64,000 bases of DNA. Origin: Tolypothrix tenuis PCC 7101. GTDB taxonomy: Bacteria; Cyanobacteriota; Cyanobacteriia; Cyanobacteriales; Nostocaceae. The DNA is taken from the NCBI RefSeq assembly GCF_002368295.1, contig NZ_AP018250.1, positions 152,165-216,164 of the forward strand, written 5' to 3'. Below, one piece after another: positions 26,126-34,751 of this stretch. The position numbers and the translations under genes are program-made. The notes beneath the pieces were generated by a model that was given only the letters and a program-made list of their open reading frames with translations, was not told where the DNA came from and did no database searches. Within the stretch, counting starts at the first letter, position 1. Every line of letters begins with the position of its first letter.

Positions 26126-26204
26126 GGTTGCAATCAGCCGCGGCAAACAGCCTTTGCATTACAATCAGGAGCTTCAAAAGTCCGCTACATTGCAATTGTT
26201 AGGC
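26126..26204 (-). repeat. Possible decayed attC-like site after the DHFR-family gene
   Basis: On the minus strand GCCTAAC contains the stop codon of the DHFR-family gene (26204-26198), as in integron cassettes. Inverted segments TTGCAATGTAGCGG and CCGCGGCTGATTGCAA follow. A matching GTTRRRY end is not visible, so the site may be truncated by the junction with rph. Confidence 0.3.
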
Positions 26205-26771
26205 GGCTCCACTCACACCGCCTTTGTGTACTTCATAGCGCAACTCAGCCATGCCAGCACCCATCTGATGAACAGACACTAGGCGCAGAACTGGGCTTAG
26301 TACTCTGCGAGGGAATAGCGGCTTACCCTTGCCGAGGGTGGCCGAGCCAACCTGGATGATCAGCTCATCCAGTAAACCAGCATCGTAGAACTGACCAGCC
26401 AAATCTCCGCCTCCAACTATCCAGATGTTTTTAGTGCCAGCAGCAGCTCGCATTTGGGTGTGGACGTGCTGCACATCTCCATTGACGAATCGGATGTTCG
26501 CACCTTCGATTATTGTCAGCTTGCGACTAGAAAATATCCAGGCTGGCTGAGTGTATGGCCACGCAAAGCCAGTCTCAGTAGCTACCTTTTGGGCGTTGCG
26601 TACCATCCACTCGTAAGTTGCTGATCCCATTGCCAACGCACCCACATCTGAAATGAACTCTGGATAGCTGGAGTCATTCAGGTCGCCAAGCGGAAACAGC
26701 CAATCTAGTGAGTCATTCTCAGTCGCAATGAAGCCATCAAGACTTGTCGCTGTAAAGTACTGAGTTTTCAT
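26199..26771 (-). CDS. Dihydrofolate reductase/RibD-C family protein
   Basis: About 190 residues from the ATG at 26771. The RibD C-terminal/DHFR-like fold is shown by FTATSLDGFIATENDSLDWL, ALAMGSATYEWM, IWIVGGGDLAGQFYDAGLLDEL and GKPLFPRR. Such proteins reduce pteridine-like or other substrates with NAD(P)H; many are found as cassette or resistance-island cargo, and trimethoprim resistance has not been shown for this subtype. It lies beside rph and is flanked by attC-like palindromes, so it looks acquired together with it. Confidence 0.75.
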   Translation of the reverse strand: MKTQYFTATSLDGFIATENDSLDWLFPLGDLNDSSYPEFISDVGALAMGSATYEWMVRNAQKVATETGFAWPYTQPAWIFSSRKLTIIEGANIRFVNGDVQHVHTQMRAAAGTKNIWIVGGGDLAGQFYDAGLLDELIIQVGSATLGKGKPLFPRRVLSPVLRLVSVHQMGAGMAELRYEVHKGGVSGAA

Positions 26772-26804
26772 TTTTGTATGCAACTCCTAAATATGACTTC
26801 AAGT

Positions 26805-26892
26805 GCATAACGGTGTCCATCACCTGCCGCAGATCGCCTTTGTATCATAACCGATCGCTCTCGGCGGTCGGTGTGCATGGGCGTTGTTATAC
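26805..26892 (-). repeat. attC-like imperfect palindrome
   Basis: An 88-bp imperfect palindrome begins GCATAACGGTGTCCATCACC and ends with the near-complement, read on the other strand as GTATAACAACGCCCATGCAC. The outer 7-mers (GCATAAC and GTTATAC) differ from perfect complementarity by one base, as in integron recombination sites. It lies just upstream of the DHFR-family start, where the attC of a previous cassette would be. Confidence 0.45.
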
Positions 26893-26975
26893 GGCGTTCA
26901 CGTTGGCGTAGCCTCTCGTAGAGAAGTGTGCCGTACCCCTGCGGGGAAGCAAGCTACGCGGAGCGTCTTTGACAG
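26893..26975. repeat. Nostoc-type palindromic repeat cluster
   Basis: Short overlapping palindromes such as GCGTAGCCTCTCGTAGAGAAG and CCCCTGCGGGGAAGC followed by CTACGCGGAGCGTC. These are widespread interspersed repeats in heterocyst-forming cyanobacterial genomes. They lie between the resistance insert and the next gene; the remaining intergenic sequence to 27192 shows no gene that I can support. Confidence 0.6.
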
Positions 26976-27192
26976 GAGAAGGTATCGCTCACTAGCTGCC
27001 GCTACCGCGATAGTGACACAACAGGGCTATTTGAAAATTTTTGAAAACAGGATAGTAGCGGAGGCGTTAGCATTCATTTCCAATTTAAGATTGTTATTTT
27101 TTACACGGACTTACGTCCAAATAAAGAAGAGAAAGCACTATAGCTAACGCTCAAATCCTTAAAAAGGAACTCTCACATAGGAGATAAAAATT

Positions 27193-27534
27193 ATGGCTAC
27201 TAGAACCAAAAAAGTTAGTTTAATTGATGACAACGCAATGGGTATTTACAAAATTGCTGACTACAACGAGCGTAAGTTTAAAGCAGTCTACTACGGGCTA
27301 CAAGAAACCTGGGGTAAAACTATTCAAGCGCAGTCACAGACTAACTGGAATAAAACACAATGGGATACTTTTAAAGCCAGATTTATTGCTACATTCGGCT
27401 CAGTCGAAAACCCCAAATATAGTGTACAAGAAATGGTTGACTATTCCATTAAGCACTTCAACAAAGGCTTAGAAGAATTACTCGAAGTCAACAAACGTAC
27501 TTGGCTACAACGCGAACGTTTATTAGCAAAATAA
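27193..27534 (+). CDS. Hypothetical protein, paralogue A of a tandem pair
   Basis: A 113-residue helical protein with a good Shine-Dalgarno (AGGAGATAAAAATT). It aligns over its length with the gene at 27643-28086: ERKFKAVYYGLQETWGKT against VRKYNTIFYSIRDLYGRE, FKARFIATFGSVENPKYS against FKLQFEICFGRPEDCRYT, and LEELLEVNKRTWLQRER against LEDLLAYNRKSWELRKR. No known family comes to mind. Each copy has its own terminator. Confidence 0.6.
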   Translation: MATRTKKVSLIDDNAMGIYKIADYNERKFKAVYYGLQETWGKTIQAQSQTNWNKTQWDTFKARFIATFGSVENPKYSVQEMVDYSIKHFNKGLEELLEVNKRTWLQRERLLAK

Positions 27535-27557
27535 TCACAAATCATCTGATTTTACAG

Positions 27558-27594
27558 AAAATCTCGCTCATACAGAGTGGGATTTATTTTTTTG
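27558..27594 (+). terminator. Intrinsic terminator
   Basis: AAATCTCGCTC (27559-27569) pairs with GAGTGGGATTT (27575-27585), with two G-T pairs, followed by ATTTTTTTT. Confidence 0.8.
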
Positions 27595-27611
27595 ACTAAT
27601 GCTGACGCAGC
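27595..27611 (+). repeat. 17-bp element shared with the ssb leader
   Basis: ACTAATGCTGACGCAGC, identical to 20606-20622, lies directly after the preceding terminator and 31 bases before the next ATG. Confidence 0.4.
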
Positions 27612-27642
27612 TAAAAGCGAAACACTCATCAAGGAAACAACT

Positions 27643-28086
27643 ATGGCTGCTAATAAATCTACTAAAGCTCAAGCTGCTACAGTCGATGATTCAACAATGG
27701 AGCAATTCAAGATTGAATCATTCGACGTGCGTAAATACAACACAATTTTCTATTCAATTCGTGACCTTTACGGACGCGAATCACAACGGCAACTGGGGTC
27801 TGACAATTTCGATTGGAAAGCTTTTAAGCTTCAGTTTGAAATTTGTTTTGGTCGTCCTGAAGATTGTCGTTACACCACAGAACAATTATTGAATTTCGCC
27901 AAATACAAATTCAACATGAGTTTGGAAGACTTGTTAGCTTATAACCGTAAATCATGGGAACTCCGCAAAAGACGAGAACAACAATATGCAGACATGGAGC
28001 AAATTAACTCTGTAATTCAGCACACTCCAGAAATTACCAATTCTCACGTTGATTGCTCCCAAATGCTAGAGCAACAGCCATACTAA
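27643..28086 (+). CDS. Hypothetical protein, paralogue B of a tandem pair
   Basis: About 147 residues from ATG 27643 (AAGGAAA upstream). The core (residues 20-115) is a paralogue of the preceding gene product, with conserved aromatic and FG positions; a C-terminal extension of about 30 residues is polar. It has the same leader element as ssb. The charged helical character would suit a small DNA- or RNA-binding regulator, but this is inference. Confidence 0.6.
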   Translation: MAANKSTKAQAATVDDSTMEQFKIESFDVRKYNTIFYSIRDLYGRESQRQLGSDNFDWKAFKLQFEICFGRPEDCRYTTEQLLNFAKYKFNMSLEDLLAYNRKSWELRKRREQQYADMEQINSVIQHTPEITNSHVDCSQMLEQQPY

Positions 28087-28093
28087 AATCTCA

Positions 28094-28152
28094 AAGAATC
28101 AGTTAGAAAGTACTGTTTTATGCAGCACTTCACTCTAGCTGATTCTTTTTTT
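28094..28152 (+). terminator. Intrinsic terminator
   Basis: AGAATCAGTTAGA (28095-28107) pairs with TCTAGCTGATTCT (28134-28146), followed by TTTTTT. It lies between convergent genes and may work for both. Confidence 0.75.
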
Positions 28153-28178
28153 ACTACATTTATTTTTGCCTGAACCTA

Positions 28179-29423
28179 TCAAACATTTTCGTTTACAGCA
28201 ATAAAGGTACTAGGCCGCTCACAAGGCGTAAAGTTATACCTACGTTTGACTTCTTCACCTGTATTATTTGTATTACCTTCAACAGATTTATTTAACGGTA
28301 CAACCTCAGAGCGTATATAACCAGTTAACTTATCAAACTGAATAATCATGTGCTGGTGAAAAGCCCAAACATCCGCCATCCGATTGCCCATACCAGAAGA
28401 TATTTCATCAGGTATAAAAATATTAGCGTGCCAGGATACTTTCATCCCCTCTTTCTGGAAGTAAGCATCTATTTCTGGACGAATGTAATCCGCAGTTCCT
28501 CCGCAAAATACTAGTTCTTCAATATCCTCATCCATCTTTGAGCGCAACCACCTGGTGATCGCACGCCAATATTCGTCTCTAGCAAGTAATAAAGCTTTGG
28601 ACATCGACTCTCCATCAAGTTGAATCTCATCACCTTTGCGCTTGCGTGAGAGTTTTTGCATCACCTGGGGGTCACAACTGGCTCCAGCTTCTATCAGTAC
28701 CTCAATAATATTGGAATTATCAGGGCTCAGTCCCGATGTTTTGGAAATCAAATTATTTACTAACCAAGACATACCAAAATTGCTGGTTATTCCTGCACCA
28801 ATCGAACCACTCCGAAAGGTGAAAATACTCGTGTTGCGATAACCAAGCATTACGTACATCGAAACAGGTACACGATCGCCAAGCGTTCGCCTACGGTGGA
28901 AAAATATTCCACTACCTTCAGAAGCTGCATCATAACGAAGCATTTTCACCCGCATCTTACCTGCTGGTGTATCAAATCCCCGAAACGTATCCTTCAACCG
29001 AATTTGTAACTGTTCCTTATCTTGCACTTCACCCGGCGGCAGCAGGACACTCAAGTAAGCTGCAACATCATTACCCAGGTTCAACTTCTCCTTAGCCAGC
29101 CAAAATGCTCCGCAAATTTTGGGAATTGCTAGTTCATACTTTAACTCCCTCAGTTGCGATATACCCCCAAACCGACGACGAGCAAGTTCTCCCAAGGCGA
29201 AATACTCATCGCCTATCCCTACCCAAGCACGAGATTCAGGACTACCTTCAGGTTGGACGCTTTCAACTGAGGCTTTAGCAACATCCGCTATTTCTGAGTC
29301 TAAAAGTAAAACAACAGGCTTTCCTTCTGGATACTCCTGAACGATAGCCTTGGTTTTACTTGCACCCATGTCAATCGTAATTACTATCTTTTTTACGTCT
29401 GTTTTCTCCTTAATTTTAGGCAT
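28179..29423 (-). CDS. ParM/StbA-like actin-fold plasmid segregation ATPase (PRTRC D type)
   Basis: About 414 residues from ATG 29423; an upstream TTG (29495) would add 24 residues and no start has a strong ribosome-binding site. Actin-fold motifs are IVITIDMGASKTKAIV (phosphate 1, N-terminus), SIGAGITSNFG (phosphate 2 region) and EELVFCGGTADYI (adenosine motif, C-terminus). The fold matches filament-forming ParM proteins and also PRTRC protein D. A probable ParR-like DNA-binding gene lies upstream on the same strand, with repeated sequences on both sides, so this is likely a second, type II partition system in addition to ParAB. Confidence 0.7.
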   Translation of the reverse strand: MPKIKEKTDVKKIVITIDMGASKTKAIVQEYPEGKPVVLLLDSEIADVAKASVESVQPEGSPESRAWVGIGDEYFALGELARRRFGGISQLRELKYELAIPKICGAFWLAKEKLNLGNDVAAYLSVLLPPGEVQDKEQLQIRLKDTFRGFDTPAGKMRVKMLRYDAASEGSGIFFHRRRTLGDRVPVSMYVMLGYRNTSIFTFRSGSIGAGITSNFGMSWLVNNLISKTSGLSPDNSNIIEVLIEAGASCDPQVMQKLSRKRKGDEIQLDGESMSKALLLARDEYWRAITRWLRSKMDEDIEELVFCGGTADYIRPEIDAYFQKEGMKVSWHANIFIPDEISSGMGNRMADVWAFHQHMIIQFDKLTGYIRSEVVPLNKSVEGNTNNTGEEVKRRYNFTPCERPSTFIAVNENV

Positions 29424-29677
29424 ATATATTGATGTTTTATTAACTTTTCCTATTGTTACTAATTTACCTGAAATAGGAATGATGCTGTAGTGCAAAACAT
29501 TTTCTTTACAGGGGTTAACAGGTTTTTTACATACAAAGTAAGTAGAGAAAAAACCATTACAATCATTTTCTTCTATAAAACTAATACCAAACCAAAACTG
29601 TAGATTCTAAGTAGACTAATGTATTAAAAATTTCTTCAACACACGCTGGTTAAATTACGTCCTGTATCATGAACAAA

Positions 29678-29872
29678 TTACCCCAATCACACCCTAATTC
29701 TGTATCAACTAAAAGTTGAATTACAAAATAATATTTGTCTTTGGCTTGTGAAATAAACAATGTAATTGTGATTATTGCACCCAGTATTACCTCAATCATC
29801 CCCACATTTACCTCACTAAAAGCACCACAATTGGGCAGTCTTGTACAATAACAAGGTATGTTCAATGGGGTT
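29678..29872. repeat. Repeat cluster 1 beside the ParR-like gene
   Basis: Contains TTACCCCAATCA (29678-29689), TTACCTCAATCA (29787-29798) and a 23-bp unit AACAAGGTATGTTCAATGGGG plus TT (29850-29872). All recur on the other side of the ParR-like gene. The surrounding stretch 29424-30288 holds no gene that I can support. Confidence 0.6.
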
Positions 29873-30137
29873 TATTACAAATTTGCTTTGCTGCAAAATT
29901 GTTGATTGCAACTTTTACAAATGAAATATTATGAAGGCAATTGCACCTCCGGAGTTAGAATGCGATCGCCTCTCTAGTTCGGTCAAATACTGTTAATGCA
30001 CTCGATCACAAGCTTTGACCAAGTGTATGGCGAAATGGTTTAATCGAAACTTTGAATAATGTAGGTGCTTGGGCAAAAACTTCTTCTCAATGTGCTTTGT
30101 ACCTTTTTACAAAGCACTTCTTAGCAACAGTGCCTAA

Positions 30138-30166
30138 CGCGATGCCTGCGGCAGGCGTAGCCATCG
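30138..30166. repeat. Nostoc-type palindromic repeat
   Basis: CGATGCCTGCGGCAGGCGTA followed by GCCATCG, an interspersed palindrome of the same type as at 26.9 kb. Confidence 0.5.
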
Positions 30167-30288
30167 TACTCTGAAAAATACTGCCCATAATGACAAACAG
30201 GACAAAGGAGGGAATTACGTAAGTATCACAAGCGAAGGCAAAGAATACGCTTTTCTCTAACACCTAACAGCCATTCCTGATAATCCCT

Positions 30289-30855
30289 TTACTCCAGACG
30301 AAATCCTGCATCAACTTCTATTTCTGCCTTAGCAATCGGGTCATCCTCATCATCATTAAAGAACCCATCATCTTCAGAATCTTCTTCCAAAACATTTGAC
30401 CCTACTGATTCTGCCGTAACAGGTAGCGAGTCAGGACTTGGCTCAGTGGAATCAAAAAAAGAAACCGAAGGGGGAACCAAATTAGTTGAAACAGGAGTTA
30501 CTGTTCCAATTGTTGGTTGTAAGCCAATCACACCCTGCGAGAAAATTCCACTATGAGGATTAACAAGAACTACCTGGGGCAACCCCTCCATCCCAAACGT
30601 CCGTTTCATCTTAATTATCTGGGCTTCAAGTTGCGCGATCGCATCATGGAGGGCCAATTGCAATTCCATACCAGATACTCCCGCAGCCGATAGTGCAAAA
30701 GGTAGGTAATACGCCCGCAACGCCTCACATACTAACTCGGTTTGCCCTCGCTTCTTCGACTGGAGATAGTTAATTACTATCCCATCCTCAGTATCCTTAT
30801 TCCGCATGATTCGCGCTAACTCAACAGAATCAGCAGGCTTACTCGCTCTTGCCAT
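30289..30855 (-). CDS. ParR-like plasmid partition DNA-binding protein
   Basis: About 188 residues from ATG 30855 (AAGGG upstream). The N-terminal half is a small helical domain with SVELARIMRNKDTEDGIVINYLQSKKRGQTE, suitable for a ribbon-helix-helix or similar DNA-binding fold, and a helix with MELQLALHDAIAQLEAQI. The C-terminal half is disordered and strongly acidic (EEDSEDDGFFNDDEDD). A DNA-binding head with an acidic tail is the layout of ParR, whose tail binds ParM. It is upstream of the ParM-like gene and flanked by repeated sequences. The family call is an inference from layout and context. Confidence 0.5.
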   Translation of the reverse strand: MARASKPADSVELARIMRNKDTEDGIVINYLQSKKRGQTELVCEALRAYYLPFALSAAGVSGMELQLALHDAIAQLEAQIIKMKRTFGMEGLPQVVLVNPHSGIFSQGVIGLQPTIGTVTPVSTNLVPPSVSFFDSTEPSPDSLPVTAESVGSNVLEEDSEDDGFFNDDEDDPIAKAEIEVDAGFRLE

Positions 30856-30962
30856 ACCCTTACTTCTATATAATCTGCAAACCAAGCTTTTCAGTAAGCT
30901 ATTTGTTAATACTCTTACTTTAACCACACTGTAGGAGAACTTACCCCCGTATTTACTCCTAA

Positions 30963-31248
30963 CTACCCCAATTCACACACTAATTACCCCAATCAATTAA
31001 AAATTAGGTCTAATTCTTCAATTAAAAATATGTTGTTAACTGATAAATCAACTCTCACAATTCCCATGATTGAGGTATTCTGAGGGCAAATTGACCCAAC
31101 TATTTCAGCATTACTTTAAACATCAATTGTCTTGGAACAAAACTCTACACCCCTCTCTGTATATGAGCTTACATCAGTACTGATCCACAATAAACCATTG
31201 CTGTTGTCGCACAATCCAGAACTAAAACAAGGTATGTTCAATGGGGTT
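30963..31248. repeat. Repeat cluster 2 beside the ParR-like gene
   Basis: CTACCCCAATTCA (30963-30975), TTACCCCAATCA (30984-30995) and the exact 23-bp unit AACAAGGTATGTTCAATGGGG plus TT (31226-31248), repeating cluster 1 in the same order. The stretch 30856-31372 has no gene; it may hold a centromere-like site and the oriT for the mobilisation genes that follow. Confidence 0.6.
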
Positions 31249-31372
31249 ATTTTATCCTTATATTATTCGCAATAAATTTAGATTAATTGACAATATATTC
31301 AATACAATCGTTTATCATGTAGTTCTAATAAACACTACTTCCGTTTTATATTGACTTTTTGATGACTAAGGT

Positions 31373-31729
31373 ATGGTAAATGACCCCGTAAAGCGAACTA
31401 AATCCATCAAGGTATACCTCTTTGAGGAAGAGAAAACTACCATTGAGGAAAAAGCGATCGCCACAGGGGTAACTGCATCTGAGTATTTACGTTCCTGTGG
31501 ATTAAGGCGGGTACTAACGGCAAAACCGTCTGCCGACTTGATAACTATCCGCGCTACTGCTGGAAACCTTAAAAGCGAACTGATGATGTTATCTCACTTA
31601 GCGGAAGAAACAAACAACCAGCAAATTTTAGATACTGTTAATAAGGCGATCGCACTTGTAGATCAGACCATCGCAGCTGCATTTAACATAGACGTTCCAG
31701 ATAAATCACCCTCAAGCCAAGATAAATAA
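31373..31729 (+). CDS. mobC: MobC-like relaxosome accessory protein
   Basis: A 118-residue protein. The N-terminus RTKSIKVYLFEEEKTTIEEKAIATGVTASEYLRSCGLRR is cut here in two parts: a beta strand (SIKVYLFEEE) and helices (TIEEKAIATG, ASEYLRSCGL), the ribbon-helix-helix layout of MobC/MbeC-type accessory proteins. A helical tail follows. These proteins bind oriT and help the relaxase open the DNA. The relaxase gene begins 42 bases downstream. Confidence 0.7.
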   Translation: MVNDPVKRTKSIKVYLFEEEKTTIEEKAIATGVTASEYLRSCGLRRVLTAKPSADLITIRATAGNLKSELMMLSHLAEETNNQQILDTVNKAIALVDQTIAAAFNIDVPDKSPSSQDK

Positions 31730-31771
31730 GGCATTGTAGGTTCTATAGCCCTCACTTTCAACTGTCTCAAT

Positions 31772-33277
31772 TTGATTCCTGTCATCTACAAAAAACCCAA
31801 TTTTATCGACACGCTCAAGTATGTCTTGGGGAAAGATGATGCTGCGATTGTCGATACTAATATGATGGGAACAAAGCCAGACGAATTTAACCAGCAGTTT
31901 CTCACCATCAAGTACACCAACAAAGCAGTTAAACGGCAGTGTGCTCACCTCATCATCTCAATCGCACACCGCCCGAACTACCACGAGCATTTATCCAACA
32001 GTCAGTACAGTTATGTAGCAAGAGAATATCTCAAGGATATGGGATACTTGCCCAAAGAAGAATCATCTGTAGCAGCTACCAGTCAGTTTGTTGCAGTACG
32101 CCACCACGATCGCAACCACGAACACCTGCATATAATCGCCTCCCGGATTCGGTTAGATGGCAGCTTAGTTAATGATTCCTATGATTATTTCAACTCCCAA
32201 GTCTCAACTAGACGCATCGCGGCGAAATTAGGATTAGAAGTGACTCCAACAACAAATGAAGCTGTTGCCTCTAGGTTAGAGAAAGAGTACGGCATTATTA
32301 CACTTACCAGCCCCAACCGATCAAAAAGCATTAGAGCAGTTAACAGTAAACACAAAACTCCAACCAGTAAGGAAATTATTCGCCAAGCAATAGGAGAAGC
32401 CATTAAGGACAGTCCCACCGTCTCTACGTTCATTGAACGCTTGGAAGAAAACAGCATTGGAGTATTGCCTAAGATGCAGGGGGAAGAACTACTAGGCTTT
32501 ACCTACATTCATAATGATGTCAAAATTGCAGGTTATCAAGTATACAAACCTTATAGCTGGAACAAACTGCGGTCTGAATATGGAATCATGTACGACCCAG
32601 ATAAAGATATAGAAGTAATTCAACAAGCTAAAGCCAGAGCAGTTAACCACATAAATAGCAAAATATTAAGTAATAATAATTACCTACATAGTGATAAATT
32701 TGCTAGCAGCAGTGCAAGTGATAGCAATGGTGATACCGATAGTAACTCCAAAACACTTGTTAGTACATATACACTAAACAGTAATTATCCAAGTGAGATT
32801 TCGATAATACAACCAAAATTAGAATATAACCCCACTTCGGAAGCAAATAAGACCAAGAAAAAAGTTCAGCCGCATCCAAAGAAACAGCACCCACAACAGG
32901 ATATTTCAGAAGAAAACGGTCTCACTGCTAAACAATTCCTGGAAGAGCAATCTTCTCCTGTTCCTCCTTCTCTTAACCTTCTGCCTTCTACTCTCAAACA
33001 TTTGCCTTCTATAATCACTGACTATATGCTTGTTACCAATAACTTCCGTATCAAAGGACGGGAGTTGAGTGCCAGCTTAGATAGCAATACTCTGAGTGTT
33101 TACCGTCATGGGGATAATACTCCTGTGATGCAAACCTGCTACAGTCAGAGAACCTGGTACGAAGAAATACCAACTCGACTAACCACAAACGAAATTGAGC
33201 AGATTGAAAGTTTGCGTTTCTTTACCCAACAAGCGTTAATAGATAAACCGCGATCGCAAAGAGGTATTGAGCAGTAG
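31772..33277 (+). CDS. MOBP-type relaxase
   Basis: 501 residues from a TTG start, chosen because MIPVIYKKPNF followed by LKYVLG matches the conserved N-terminus of MOBP relaxases, with Tyr17 a candidate nucleophile. The metal-binding motif is RHHDRNHEHLHIIASRI (the three-His motif, about residues 110-126). After the nickase domain (about 1-280) come a low-complexity Ser/Asn region (about 300-390) and a C-terminal segment. It nicks oriT and leads the strand during transfer. Together with mobC it makes the plasmid mobilisable. No clear Shine-Dalgarno precedes the TTG, so coupling to mobC is possible. Confidence 0.8.
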   Translation: MIPVIYKKPNFIDTLKYVLGKDDAAIVDTNMMGTKPDEFNQQFLTIKYTNKAVKRQCAHLIISIAHRPNYHEHLSNSQYSYVAREYLKDMGYLPKEESSVAATSQFVAVRHHDRNHEHLHIIASRIRLDGSLVNDSYDYFNSQVSTRRIAAKLGLEVTPTTNEAVASRLEKEYGIITLTSPNRSKSIRAVNSKHKTPTSKEIIRQAIGEAIKDSPTVSTFIERLEENSIGVLPKMQGEELLGFTYIHNDVKIAGYQVYKPYSWNKLRSEYGIMYDPDKDIEVIQQAKARAVNHINSKILSNNNYLHSDKFASSSASDSNGDTDSNSKTLVSTYTLNSNYPSEISIIQPKLEYNPTSEANKTKKKVQPHPKKQHPQQDISEENGLTAKQFLEEQSSPVPPSLNLLPSTLKHLPSIITDYMLVTNNFRIKGRELSASLDSNTLSVYRHGDNTPVMQTCYSQRTWYEEIPTRLTTNEIEQIESLRFFTQQALIDKPRSQRGIEQ

Positions 33278-33540
33278 TAAATCTGTAGATAGAGAGAATT
33301 TAATCTACTTAGAATTAGGGGTAGGACTGGCTAAGACACTGTTGGCGAAGTTGTCACCAAGTGCAAACTAAACAGTTTAGGTTTTAAAAATTTCGTCTAG
33401 CAATCCAGGTTCTTTGTCAAGCTGGATGTAAATTTGGGGGCAGCTATTTGTGGATTTGTAGGGCATAAAAAATTGTTTTGTCTATTGGTGTCTAACCATC
33501 AAAAGTACAATTTTTTGCATTTATATTTATTAGAGGTAAA

Positions 33541-33795
33541 TTAAACCGTAAAATGTAGAAATTCGCTAACTTCAAGGCGGGTGCGTTCAACAGACAAGCT
33601 ATCTGGGTTGATTCCGTGAAACTCTAGATTCTTTTTCTCATAAGTTTTTAGCCTACCTACTGTGCTTTCGGCTAATTCCTTAGTTTTAAATAAGCAAGCT
33701 TCTTCTATTTCAAAAGTCCATTCAGTATTTGATACGTAATAGTAATTTAAATCTAGAAAATGGCCAAATACTACCCAGACATCTTTTTTAGGCAT
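33541..33795 (-). CDS. Small hypothetical protein
   Basis: An 84-residue protein with WVVFGHFLDLNYYYVSNTEW and LAESTVGRLKTYEKK. No family is recognised. It follows the gene at 33801-34145 after 5 bases and is probably translated from the same mRNA. The 263 bases between it and the relaxase show no feature. Confidence 0.5.
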   Translation of the reverse strand: MPKKDVWVVFGHFLDLNYYYVSNTEWTFEIEEACLFKTKELAESTVGRLKTYEKKNLEFHGINPDSLSVERTRLEVSEFLHFTV

Positions 33796-33800
33796 AACTT

Positions 33801-34145
33801 TTATTTTTTTTGTCTATTTTCGATTTTATTTTTTTCATAATTGTAAGTAAATTCAGGTATTTTACTAGAGGATTCAATAAAATAATTCAAGTAAATTTTA
33901 ACAATTTTAATATCTTCCTCTAGTCGATTTTTAGTAGATTTTATTCGGGATAGGGCAATGTACAAATAAGTATCGATTGAATCTTTATCAGTTCCTTCTG
34001 CAAATTCTTCTTTTAAATCTTCTAAATTTTCAATTGAAAAATCTAAGTGGCTAATATGACTGCCAAAATCATCTAAATAGCAAGAAACCCTAGCTACAGC
34101 TTCTTTAATATCAGATGCTATTGTTTCATCTATGCACATAATCAA
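33801..34145 (-). CDS. Small hypothetical helical protein
   Basis: A 114-residue, acidic, predicted coiled or helical protein (IKEAVARVSCYLDDFGSHIS, IENLEDLKEEFAEG). No known family. The gene pair with 33541-33795 is AT-rich and resembles small accessory genes in plasmid variable regions; a toxin-antitoxin role is possible but unsupported. Confidence 0.45.
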   Translation of the reverse strand: MIMCIDETIASDIKEAVARVSCYLDDFGSHISHLDFSIENLEDLKEEFAEGTDKDSIDTYLYIALSRIKSTKNRLEEDIKIVKIYLNYFIESSSKIPEFTYNYEKNKIENRQKK

Positions 34146-34421
34146 AAGTTAGATTTTGTTCCAAAATTAGTTAGCTAATTCTATAATTTTACTTTCTTGT
34201 GACATAACTCTTGTTTTTGTCATAAATGTTGAAAGTAATATAACAATTTTACATTGTTTTGCATTTTTGCAGTTCTGCAATGTCTGTTAAAATATAATTC
34301 TGACAACATAACTCTCACAATAAAGACAGTTGCCTAAGCGATAGATTACCCTTACGTCGCGTACGAAGACTGAGGTGACAAACTGTACACAATACACATA
34401 AGTTTGTCCGATAATTATCTT

Positions 34422-34751
34422 ATGACACAAAATTTTAGAAATTATATGGATATACTCGATGAGCTTTATATATTAGATGAAAATAAACAACCTATTAAGC
34501 CCGAAAGTCTTGAGCAATGGTCTGATTGGCGGAAAAATGAGAACAATATACAAGTAGCTTTAGATACTTTTTCGTGGGGAAGAGTATCTACCATCTTTTT
34601 AGGGAAGGATTATTCTAATTTCCCTAATCAAGAACCACAGCTTTTTGAAACTATGATTTTTGGAGGCGAATACAGTGGTAAATTCTGGAGATATTCAACT
34701 TGGGAACAAGCAGTTGCCGGACATCAAGAAGTTTGTATGATAGCTATTTGA
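34422..34751 (+). CDS. Hypothetical protein
   Basis: About 109 residues from ATG 34422; a TTG at 34404 would add six. LEQWSDWRKNENNIQVALDTFSWGRVSTIFLG and FETMIFGGEYSGKFWRYSTW (residues about 35-95) give a mixed fold. It resembles small proteins of unknown function in cyanobacteria, with no catalytic motif. It stands alone between two AT-rich gaps; 34752-35038 shows nothing that I can support. Confidence 0.5.
   Translation: MTQNFRNYMDILDELYILDENKQPIKPESLEQWSDWRKNENNIQVALDTFSWGRVSTIFLGKDYSNFPNQEPQLFETMIFGGEYSGKFWRYSTWEQAVAGHQEVCMIAI

Noticed and set aside
26884..27147. Open frame across the palindromic repeat cluster
   Set aside because: It is made largely of interspersed palindromic repeats and has no ribosome-binding site.
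29650..29865. Leftward open frame of 71 codons beside the ParM-like gene
   Set aside because: It overlaps the repeat cluster, has no ribosome-binding site and an unconvincing composition; the repeats explain the sequence better.
30856..31372. A defined oriT nick site upstream of mobC
   Set aside because: The position is right, but I could not identify a convincing nick region or inverted repeat distinct from the partition-like repeats.
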